From an uncultured Ruminococcus sp. (GTDB lineage Bacteria > Bacillota > Clostridia > Oscillospirales > Ruminococcaceae): a DNA stretch of 64,000 nt. Shown here one piece after another: positions 7,342-14,442 of this stretch. The translations under genes and the position numbers were made by a program. The stretch's first letter is position 1, and the number at the start of each line of letters is the position of its first letter. The notes beneath the pieces are model-generated. The model saw nothing but the letters and a program-made list of their open reading frames with translations. It had not been told where the DNA came from and searched no databases. The stretch spans positions 1 to 64,000 of the forward strand of contig CAKSJP010000001.1 of assembly GCA_934463425.1 (NCBI GenBank). The letters run 5' to 3'.

Positions 7342-8188
7342 GAAACGCATTCCACCAAAGAAAATCCACACCTACGTTCGTGCCGGGATACAGCTGTTGT
7401 TCTTTCTGTTTCTGCCGTCAGCATTTACCACCGCTTTTTCTGGTATCAAGTCGCTGATGACACAAATCGGCGCAGGCAATCCCATTGCGCTGAGTTCTTT
7501 CCTGACAGTGCTTCTGGCGCTGTGTGCCTATACAATTGTGTTCGGCAGATTTTTCTGCGGCTACGCCTGTGCATTTGGTACGCTGGGAGACGCTGTGCAT
7601 GCGCTGTACCTGTTCCTCTGCAAAAAATGCAGGAAAAAGCCGATCCTGCTGAAAAAGAGCTGGAAGAAGCCGCTTTCTCTGGTGAAATATCTGGTGCTCT
7701 TTGTGATCGTGCTCCTGTGTTTTTTGGTTGTGTACGGAGAGATCACCGGATGGAGTCCGTGGGATGTATTCTCTATGCTGCGTTCCGGTAATGTCAAGGT
7801 CGGCGCATATTGGCTAGGATGCATTCTGCTGGCATTGATTCTGGCGGGAATGGTATTTTGCGAGCGTTTTTTCTGTCGGTTTCTCTGTCCGATGGGTGCT
7901 GTATTCTCTCTGCTGCCGATCCTGCCGTTTTTCTCAGTTCGACGGAAAAAGGCCAATTGTGCCAAGGGCTGCACTGCCTGTGAAAAGGTCTGCCCGTCAG
8001 ATCTTTCCCTGCCGGAGGACGGCAGCTGGAATGGAAACGGAGACTGCTTCCAGTGTCAGAAGTGTCTGGAGATCTGTCCGAAGAAAAATGCCAAGGGCGG
8101 TGTGAAGTTCTTCCGCGGCAACGAGGTATGGTTTGCAGTTGCGCGGGCTGTGGTTCTGGCCGCTGTGCTGATTCTGGCTGGAATCTGA
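7334..8188 (+). CDS. NapH/NosR-like membrane 4Fe-4S polyferredoxin
   Basis: A 284-residue protein with about five membrane segments. It has the two FCGYACAFGTLGD and FCRFLCPMGAVFS cysteine motifs of the NapH/NosR/MauN family, then two [4Fe-4S] ferredoxin motifs near the C-terminus (NCAKGCTACEKVCPS and DCFQCQKCLEICPK). It should pass electrons from a cytoplasmic or quinol donor across the membrane. With the two FMN-binding proteins it resembles NosR split into separate polypeptides. The start at 7334 overlaps the previous gene by eight bases, so the three genes form one operon that ends at the terminator at 8235. Confidence 0.85.
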   Translation: MNKKRIPPKKIHTYVRAGIQLLFFLFLPSAFTTAFSGIKSLMTQIGAGNPIALSSFLTVLLALCAYTIVFGRFFCGYACAFGTLGDAVHALYLFLCKKCRKKPILLKKSWKKPLSLVKYLVLFVIVLLCFLVVYGEITGWSPWDVFSMLRSGNVKVGAYWLGCILLALILAGMVFCERFFCRFLCPMGAVFSLLPILPFFSVRRKKANCAKGCTACEKVCPSDLSLPEDGSWNGNGDCFQCQKCLEICPKKNAKGGVKFFRGNEVWFAVARAVVLAAVLILAGI

Positions 8189-8234
8189 GGCTATGGTTCA
8201 AGCCTTCTGAAAACATATTCCATAGATAATGAGA

Positions 8235-8266
8235 AGCAGTCTGGTGCACATCCAGATTGCTTTTTT
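8235..8266 (+). terminator. Terminator of the FMN-binding/polyferredoxin operon
   Basis: AGCAGTCTGG pairs with CCAGATTGCT around a seven-base loop and is followed by T6. Confidence 0.85.
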
Positions 8267-8351
8267 CGTGCCTGATTACCGAACATCATGCAGCGTACAA
8301 GCCGCCATGTTATAAGCGTTATGTATAATAGGGGGAACCCAGGCGCAAAAG

Positions 8352-8395
8352 AAGCCCTGCAGACCGAGTGTATGCTTCGATCTGCAGGGCTTTTT
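8352..8395 (-). terminator. Terminator of the dockerin gene (convergent)
   Basis: An 11-bp perfect stem, AGCCCTGCAGA with TCTGCAGGGCT, separated by 17 bases. A T-run follows on both strands, so it may serve both convergent units. Confidence 0.75.
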
Positions 8396-8421
8396 GAAAT
8401 ATTGAGAAGGCTAAGCTGGAA

Positions 8422-11067
8422 TTACTTCAGGATCTCCTCCCAGGTGATGTCGATGCCTGCCCCCACGCTTGCGGAGTACCGCAGCGTATACGCCGCATCG
8501 AATGCATTGATGATGCCGTCGCCGTTGATGTCGGCTGCTGCCAGCATCTTTGCATTGGTATCTGCATCGTCGCTCAGCTTGAAGTTATCATTACCGACAG
8601 AGATGTTTGCGGCATACTGGAGAATATATGCAACGTCAAATGCGTTAATATTGCCGTCCAGGTTTACGTCACCGCGCTCATCCGTTACTGTGATGTTAAC
8701 TTCAAAGGTCAGCGGTGCGGTATAGCCGGTTGCCTCTACAGTCAGGGTATAAGTACCGGACTTTGTAAATACAGCGCCGTCACGGCTTGTTGCGTCTGCA
8801 TTGATCTCACCGGTTTTCGGATCGATAATGATAACGCCGCGCTTGCCGGAAGCTGCAAATTCTGTCTCGCCTACAGTTACCTTAGCGATGTTCTTCAGGT
8901 ATGCTGCCAGTTCTTCTGCGGAAGCACCTTCTGCGGCAACAACAGCATTCTTTTCTGCATCAAATGCTGCCGGCATTGCGTCTGTGGACAGAATAACATT
9001 TGTGGATATCGGAGCGTAAACGCCAGTGCTGTCAGATACAGTAATGGTATAGCTGCCCGGAACAGTCTTTGCAGCATCATAGGACAGTGCACCGTCTGCA
9101 TAAGCTGCATCGGTCAGTCCGTCTGCAGTAACTTCAGCGGTGAAGTCCTCCGGCAGGTCGGTCAGCGCAACCGGAATGCTGCCGGCAGTAACAGCAGTTT
9201 TTTCGGCAACAACAGTACCGGTATGCTTTTTCGGCAGGTATAATCCGTCTGCAAAATGGACGCTGTATTCGCCGTTGCTGGTCAGATAGGTCACTTCTGC
9301 AATGGTGTCACCAGAGGTTGCAGCATAGGGGGTGTACCGCAGGCTGTTTCCGTGTACTTCTGTTGTTTTGAAGCCGGCAGACCAAGCCAGTTCGCTGCCA
9401 CCCTTCCAGATGTTTTCCAGCTGGAGCAAGCCATAGCTGCCGGTCTTTGTCTTAACGACAACGCCGTATACCTTATTGTTCTCGCCGAGATCCAGACCAT
9501 CCATTTTCAATTGATAGTCGCCGTATTTGCTGTCTGTTTTGAGCGTCGGTGTTACGTCTGTCAGATCCACTTCCGGTTCTGCGGTAACCGTTGCAGACAG
9601 GGTGCCGTCTGCAAACAGCTGCTTATATGCTGCCGGAACAACTGTCTGGTCTTCATTCGGGGTAAAGCCAGTAAACAGGCTGCCCAGTACACCAGAAGTC
9701 TTGCTGTCCTTTGCATCAGCAGTCAGCTGATCGTACAAGCTCTGCTCGATCGCTACTTCTACGCCGGAAACACCCAGGATCTTGCCGCCGCCGTTTTCGT
9801 CCGGTTCAGAAGCAAATGTGGTGTCTGCGAACATACTGTTCCACTTTTTAGCGGTTGCAGAGGTGACTGCATCATATGTGCCCACTGTACGCATACCGGC
9901 ATCGCCGGCAAGGTCAGCATCATAAGAAACTGTGCCGTCAGTGGTGTCTGTTTTGTTTCCCAGTTCTCCGTAATAGTAATCTGCATACGGAAGATTCATC
10001 GTACCATAGACATACTTTTCCGGCTCATTGTCTACCGTAAAGGTGAAATCCTGATAGCCGGTAGCATAGATGGTAACATCCCATCTGCCGTAGCCGTCTG
10101 TGCCCTCCGGCAGCTGGCAGCGGTCACTCTTGGTCAGCCCCAGCTGGATACCCATCGCCTTGTGCATCCAGTTGTCTGCTGCAAACTTGGTGCCATAGGT
10201 AGCCAGAACGGTGTCACCGTCACCGTAATAATCCCAGCGAACTGCGTACATGTGTGCGCCCAGATCGCCGTAATCACCGTTGATGTCCACGCGGATGAAA
10301 TCGCCATAGCCGGAATCACGCTGTACTTCGCCGATCTCAATAGCATTGGTGTCTACCACTTTGCCGTCAGCGGTTGAAGCTGTTTCACGTTTGGAAAACT
10401 GGAATGTACCGTCCTCCTGCTTCTCTGCAACCTTGATACCGGAAGTGTTGGCATCCACCTTGACGGTTTCATCAATGTTCACAAGATTTTTTTCGGAGAA
10501 GCCGCTTTTGATCTCGTCACCGTTTTCATAAACGGTATAAGCCTTCTTGAAGTCTTCATAATCTGCTGCCGGAACAGCGACCGGAACAAACTTCGGGCCA
10601 GTGATGACTGAGTGGTCATATGCACCAGCTGCTTTTCCGTCTACCATAATGGTTGTGGTACCGGCATCTCTGTCGCTGACGACATCAACAGACTCTCCCT
10701 GTCCTTTGCCGGTGTAGTCATAGCTGTTGCCGTCGGTATCATAAATCTTTACCACACACTGATAGCTGCCGCGGTGCAAACCGTGGTTGCTGGTAGCACG
10801 GGTAACTGCATCGTATGCACCCAAGTCGGTTTCTCCGTGAGAATCGGCATCAGTAGAAGAAGCCTCCCAGTTGCCGTTTGCGGCGCTGTCCAGATAAACG
10901 CCTTCATTCTGCCAGTATTCTGCCCATGTCATAGAAGCATAGCAGTAAACATAATCCGTTGTTGCAGCATCTTCTGCATAAGCTGTGATCGCCGGAGCGA
11001 CCTGTGTTGCTGCCAGCACAGCGGCAGATGCCGCGCCGACGAGCTTTTTCCAGTGAATCTCTCGCAT
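8422..11067 (-). CDS. Secreted Tp47-like protein with C-terminal type I dockerin
   Basis: An 881-residue protein with a Sec signal peptide (cleavage probably near AYA-ED, residue 32). Two homologous modules follow (about 38-345 and 352-610), each opening with a YAxYY/WAEYW-like segment and DAVT-AT (86-92, 399-405) and containing YGD(F/Y) and a later YGLLQLENIW segment. I associate these with the Tp47 (Treponema 47-kDa protein) domain family. Beta-rich spacer domains come next, then a dockerin (798-881) with two calcium loops (DVNLDGNINAFD, DINGDGIINAFD), which implies attachment to a cohesin scaffold. The ligand is unknown. Two abutting TTAG-N6-CTAA boxes lie 153-180 bases upstream, tying it to the FMN/ApbE regulon. 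Confidence 0.75.
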   Translation of the reverse strand: MREIHWKKLVGAASAAVLAATQVAPAITAYAEDAATTDYVYCYASMTWAEYWQNEGVYLDSAANGNWEASSTDADSHGETDLGAYDAVTRATSNHGLHRGSYQCVVKIYDTDGNSYDYTGKGQGESVDVVSDRDAGTTTIMVDGKAAGAYDHSVITGPKFVPVAVPAADYEDFKKAYTVYENGDEIKSGFSEKNLVNIDETVKVDANTSGIKVAEKQEDGTFQFSKRETASTADGKVVDTNAIEIGEVQRDSGYGDFIRVDINGDYGDLGAHMYAVRWDYYGDGDTVLATYGTKFAADNWMHKAMGIQLGLTKSDRCQLPEGTDGYGRWDVTIYATGYQDFTFTVDNEPEKYVYGTMNLPYADYYYGELGNKTDTTDGTVSYDADLAGDAGMRTVGTYDAVTSATAKKWNSMFADTTFASEPDENGGGKILGVSGVEVAIEQSLYDQLTADAKDSKTSGVLGSLFTGFTPNEDQTVVPAAYKQLFADGTLSATVTAEPEVDLTDVTPTLKTDSKYGDYQLKMDGLDLGENNKVYGVVVKTKTGSYGLLQLENIWKGGSELAWSAGFKTTEVHGNSLRYTPYAATSGDTIAEVTYLTSNGEYSVHFADGLYLPKKHTGTVVAEKTAVTAGSIPVALTDLPEDFTAEVTADGLTDAAYADGALSYDAAKTVPGSYTITVSDSTGVYAPISTNVILSTDAMPAAFDAEKNAVVAAEGASAEELAAYLKNIAKVTVGETEFAASGKRGVIIIDPKTGEINADATSRDGAVFTKSGTYTLTVEATGYTAPLTFEVNITVTDERGDVNLDGNINAFDVAYILQYAANISVGNDNFKLSDDADTNAKMLAAADINGDGIINAFDAAYTLRYSASVGAGIDITWEEILK

Positions 11068-11219
11068 AATGACCTCCTAAAAATTTTTCGGAATGCACCG
11101 CATTGCGATCTGCGGCGCATCGGTTGAAAATAAATCTATAGCAGCCTGCCTGTAACCAGATATCGTTTTCCATTGGAAATGCAAAAGTGTACAGGAGACG
11201 AACTATCAAAAACATGCAA

Positions 11220-11247
11220 TTAGTTCAAACTAATTAGTTTAGACTAA
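11220..11247 (-). promoter_or_regulatory. Two tandem TTAG-N6-CTAA operator boxes upstream of the dockerin gene
   Basis: TTAG-TTCAAA-CTAA (11220-11233) abuts TTAG-TTTAGA-CTAA (11234-11247). Both are exact matches to the half-sites seen in the three other promoter regions of this locus. I could not assign a convincing -35 element; the -10 probably overlaps the boxes. Confidence 0.6.
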
Positions 11248-11287
11248 CTTAACATTTAAGAAATAACTGGAATGCGATGATCCCAGT

Positions 11288-11803
11288 TTATTTTGCAGTT
11301 GGAAAAATGGATTTCGGCAGAAACCGGACGACCCATCCGGCAACCAGACCTGTAAAAAGTCCCGTAATACAGCCAGTCACCAACAAAAACGGGAAGTAGG
11401 CAATGACCTGAACCGACTGCATCACTGCCATTGCAGCAGCAATTTGTCCCGCATTGTGGAGAATTGCGCCGATGATACTGATGAACCAGAGATGTTTCCG
11501 ATGCAGCAGTTTGCACAACAGCGCCATGCCCAAAAAGCAGAGGATACCGCCGCTGAGGGAATAGATTATAGAAACTGGTGCTCCGGTGAACAGCGCTCCC
11601 AGCAGAATGCGCATGACCAGTACAGCGAATGCATCTCTCGGCCGGTAGACTACCAGAACGATCAGGGTGATCACATTTGCAAGTCCCAGTTTTACACCGG
11701 GAATGGGGACAGGAACCGGGATCTGCGCTTCAACCACGAAAATGGTCAGCGCGATTGCAGTAAACAGCGCGAGCATCACCATGTGCTTAACGGACTTGGA
11801 CAT
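11288..11803 (-). CDS. Gx transporter family membrane protein (Hpre_diP_synt_I-like)
   Basis: A 171-residue protein with five or six hydrophobic segments. It contains the family segment PVPIPGVKLGLANVITL and a later LLGALFTG, typical of small ECF-S-like membrane proteins (historically called heptaprenyl diphosphate synthase component I). These commonly sit next to NusG-II, ApbE and FMN-binding genes; the substrate is unknown. An upstream in-frame ATG at 11863 is rejected because GAGGAGG precedes the ATG at 11803 at good spacing. The start lies inside the end of the NusG-II gene (17-base overlap). It is the last gene of the apbE operon. Confidence 0.8.
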   Translation of the reverse strand: MSKSVKHMVMLALFTAIALTIFVVEAQIPVPVPIPGVKLGLANVITLIVLVVYRPRDAFAVLVMRILLGALFTGAPVSIIYSLSGGILCFLGMALLCKLLHRKHLWFISIIGAILHNAGQIAAAMAVMQSVQVIAYFPFLLVTGCITGLFTGLVAGWVVRFLPKSIFPTAK

Positions 11804-12167
11804 CGTAAGACCCCTCCTCATCAGATGCAATGGAAATGCGAATATGATTGGGCAGACAGACAATGGGTAAAATGCCGTCTGAAATTTTCCCCTGCTTTAC
11901 GCAAAGATGATCGGGACAGCTTGCAGACTGCATGGAGATCTGCCCTGGTTCTACCAGGATAACATTCTCCGCATCGTTGTCTCCGTCGATGGTGATGGTA
12001 TATGCCTTTTCCACTTTAGAAAGGTCGATCTCATATAAAAGCTTGTCCTGCTGATAGATGCGGGCGATCTTTTCGGGCTGCCTGTGTGACAGTACATACC
12101 AGCTGCCCAGAATGCCGCCTCCGAGGAGCAGGGCAGCAATGCTGATGAGAAGTAATGTTTTTTTCAT
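11787..12167 (-). CDS. NusG domain II-containing exported protein
   Basis: A 126-residue protein with an N-terminal membrane segment or signal (about 5-27) and a beta-rich domain containing SCPDHLCVKQG, the conserved CPxxxC motif of the NusG domain II family found in Rnf/ApbE-type operons. It is not a transcription factor. A role in extracytoplasmic flavin or metal handling is inferred from context. The four-base overlap with apbE (12164-12167) and overlap with the downstream gene indicate translational coupling. Confidence 0.82.
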   Translation of the reverse strand: MKKTLLLISIAALLLGGGILGSWYVLSHRQPEKIARIYQQDKLLYEIDLSKVEKAYTITIDGDNDAENVILVEPGQISMQSASCPDHLCVKQGKISDGILPIVCLPNHIRISIASDEEGSYDVQVR

Positions 12168-13255
12168 GAAGCATTCACCTGCTGCAATTGATAGGCATCC
12201 ATATGATCGGATGCTGTCATAGTTCCGTCGGATCGGATAAATACGGCCTCAATGCCGTCCAGAGAGTTTATCAGTTCCATGCCTTTGTCTGCGCCCAACA
12301 GAAATGTGGCAGTAGAAAGGGCATCACAGTCGATACCCTTGTCCGCGATGATGGTTGTGCTTACAACATCAGATGCCGAGGGTGCGCCTGTGTACGGATC
12401 CAGAATATGATGATAGCGTTTTCCGTTCTCCTCGAAGTATTTCTCATAGTTGCCGGAGGTGATTACTGCCTTGTTTGCTACTGAAACAGAAGCAGTAATG
12501 TTCTCCGGCGCAAACGGATCTGTAATGGCGACTGTCCAATCGCTGCCGTCTGGTTTTGTGCCGAGCGTCATGACATTTCCGCCCAGACTCATCAGCGCAG
12601 AGGTCACTCCCTCATCCATCAAAGCCTGTTTCATTTCATCAGAAATATAGCCCTTTGCGACTGCACCGAAATTCAGTGTTACAGCATCACTGGCAAAGGA
12701 GAGGGAATTGCTGTCGGCGTCATGGCTGACATCCTTCCAGCCATCTGGTCGGAGCAGCGCCTGGATATCACTTTCCGCCGGGATGGCGGCATGATCGGTG
12801 CCGATGCCCCAAAGATCGATCAGTTCTCCGATGGTGCAGTCCAGCATGCCGCCGCTTTTTGCACCATATTCCAGAGATTTATTTAAAACAGCCCCCATAT
12901 CATCTGAAATGGGGATTTCTGTTCCGACAGTTGCTTTTGCTGCCGCATTGACTTTATTTACCTCGGAATCTGCAATTGTGTTGGAAAATACCTGTTCCAA
13001 TTCCTTGGCGCGGGAAAAAGCGGCCTCTACACCACCTTTTGCAGATGCGCCATAGGCACGCACCATGATATAAGTTCCCATGAACTCCTGGGTATCTTCA
13101 TAAACCGCATCGGAGGCAGTGCTCGACTCTGTGCTGTCGACAGAATCCGATTTGCTCCCGGCAGTCTCGTTGCCGGAAGAAGAAATGGTGTCCTGACAGC
13201 CGGTCAGACAAAGCAGACCGGCAATTCCGGTTGCCAAAAGATGCGCGTATTTCAT
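12164..13255 (-). CDS. apbE: FAD:protein FMN transferase (ApbE), lipoprotein
   Basis: A 363-residue protein with a lipoprotein signal peptide (lipobox LTGC, C20) followed by the ApbE fold. Motifs include MGTYIMVRAYG, the LIDLWGIGT segment, LNFGAVAKGYISD, SLGGNVMTLG and the Mg-site region CDALSTATFLLG. It transfers FMN from FAD to the threonine of SGAT motifs on exported proteins; five such motifs lie in the two FMN-binding proteins at 5234-7341. It is the first gene of an apbE-nusGII-Gx operon with a perfect promoter and a TTAG-N6-CTAA box. Confidence 0.93.
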   Translation of the reverse strand: MKYAHLLATGIAGLLCLTGCQDTISSSGNETAGSKSDSVDSTESSTASDAVYEDTQEFMGTYIMVRAYGASAKGGVEAAFSRAKELEQVFSNTIADSEVNKVNAAAKATVGTEIPISDDMGAVLNKSLEYGAKSGGMLDCTIGELIDLWGIGTDHAAIPAESDIQALLRPDGWKDVSHDADSNSLSFASDAVTLNFGAVAKGYISDEMKQALMDEGVTSALMSLGGNVMTLGTKPDGSDWTVAITDPFAPENITASVSVANKAVITSGNYEKYFEENGKRYHHILDPYTGAPSASDVVSTTIIADKGIDCDALSTATFLLGADKGMELINSLDGIEAVFIRSDGTMTASDHMDAYQLQQVNAS

Positions 13256-13312
13256 CTGCTATAGAACCCTTTCTCCAAGAAAGTACCGGTGTATCCGGCA
13301 TTTTTTAGTTGG

Positions 13313-13369
13313 TTAGTATTGTCTAACAAATAACAAGTTTAGTATATCACGCTTTCGGAGTGCTGTCAA
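13313..13369 (-). promoter_or_regulatory. Promoter and operator of the apbE operon
   Basis: On the minus strand TTGACA (13364-13369), 17 bases, TATACT (13341-13346). The operator TTAG-TATTGT-CTAA is at 13313-13326, 14 bases downstream of the -10, where a bound repressor would block transcription. Apart from this and the divergent promoter at 13658, I see nothing in the 13256-13740 spacer. Confidence 0.75.
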
Positions 13370-13657
13370 GTCTGGTTTGAAAAAAAATCCGCGAGACATT
13401 TTGAATCAAATATGAAAATATGAAGGGCGTGGCAATACTGCACAAAAGCAAGAAAAAATGTGCAAAAATCCTTCGCTATATGCATTGCATCCCTAATGAC
13501 ATGTGCCCCATTTTTTATGGCAAAGGGCAGATATAGCGCTTTTGCCGCAGATCGTCTGCAACATAGCTACGGGAATTTTTGCTGTTTTTGCACAATATCC
13601 CGTCTGAATTGTTTCTTGATTTTGTTTGCCATTTTTTTATTTCTTTGCAATACTGAC

Positions 13658-13709
13658 TTGACAATGTGTATCAGCTGTGCTATACTATTGATTGGTTAGC
13701 ATCAGCTAA
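13658..13709 (+). promoter_or_regulatory. Promoter and operator of the MacB-like ABC operon
   Basis: TTGACA (13658-13663), 17 bases, TATACT (13681-13686), then TTAG-CATCAG-CTAA at 13696-13709, ten bases after the -10 and so around +1 to +15. Confidence 0.75.
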
Positions 13710-13740
13710 CTAGCCAAAAAATATTGGAGGACGGTGTGAT

Positions 13741-14439
13741 ATGTTTTTAGAGATTAAACAAATCAAAAAACATTTCGGAGAAGGCGAAAGCAGGGTAGAC
13801 GTGCTCAAGGGCGTTGATATCAGCATTGAAAAGGGAGAAATTTGTGTGCTGTTGGGGCCGTCAGGTTCAGGAAAATCTACGCTGCTGAATATTATCGGTG
13901 GTATTGAAACCCCGGACAGCGGTGTGATCTCTATCAGCGGCGAAGCGATTGGTGATATGAACGAAAAGAATCTGACATTGTATCGCCGCAAGCATCTGGG
14001 CTATATTTTCCAGATGTACAATCTGATCCCAAATCTGAACATCAAAGAGAATGTAGAAGTCGGGGCATACCTTAGCGATCATCCGCTGGATGTGGATGAT
14101 CTGCTGAAAACGCTGGGCTTGTATGAGCATCGCCACAAGCTGCCGAACCAGCTTTCCGGCGGTCAGCAGCAGCGCACTGCCATTGGCAGAGCGATCGTGA
14201 AGAATCCGGACATCCTGCTGTGCGATGAGCCGACGGGTGCGCTGGACTATAATACCTCCAAAGAGATCCTGAAGCTGATCGAAGATGTCAGCCGCAAGTA
14301 CGGCAATACAGTTGTTATGGTAACACATAACGATGCACTTCAGAACATGGCAGATCGGGTCGTGAAGCTGCGTGACGGAAAGATCCGGAAAAATTTTGTC
14401 AACGAGACAAAGATTCCGGCAGCAGAATTGGAGTGGTAA
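13741..14439 (+). CDS. MacB/LolD-type ABC transporter ATP-binding protein
   Basis: A 232-residue ATPase with Walker A GPSGSGKS, signature LSGGQQQR, Walker B ILLCDEPTGALD and the switch histidine in MVTHND. It is closest to the MacB/LolD/FtsE group that pairs with FtsX-like permeases. It precedes such a permease by three bases and is expressed from a promoter with the TTAG-N6-CTAA operator. Substrate unknown; regulation together with the FMN/ApbE genes suggests a role in metal stress or surface export. Confidence 0.87.
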   Translation: MFLEIKQIKKHFGEGESRVDVLKGVDISIEKGEICVLLGPSGSGKSTLLNIIGGIETPDSGVISISGEAIGDMNEKNLTLYRRKHLGYIFQMYNLIPNLNIKENVEVGAYLSDHPLDVDDLLKTLGLYEHRHKLPNQLSGGQQQRTAIGRAIVKNPDILLCDEPTGALDYNTSKEILKLIEDVSRKYGNTVVMVTHNDALQNMADRVVKLRDGKIRKNFVNETKIPAAELEW

Positions 14440-14442
14440 GCG

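Noticed and set aside
9256..10377. 373-codon plus-strand frame inside the dockerin gene
   Set aside because: Antisense shadow of a GC-rich gene. The minus strand has a signal peptide and dockerin repeats.
8679..10820. DAVTRAT and DAVTSAT in the dockerin protein as ApbE flavinylation sites
   Set aside because: They resemble D-x-V-SGAT but lack the SG pair, and the surrounding fold is not the FMN-binding domain. I treat them as a family motif of the Tp47-like modules.
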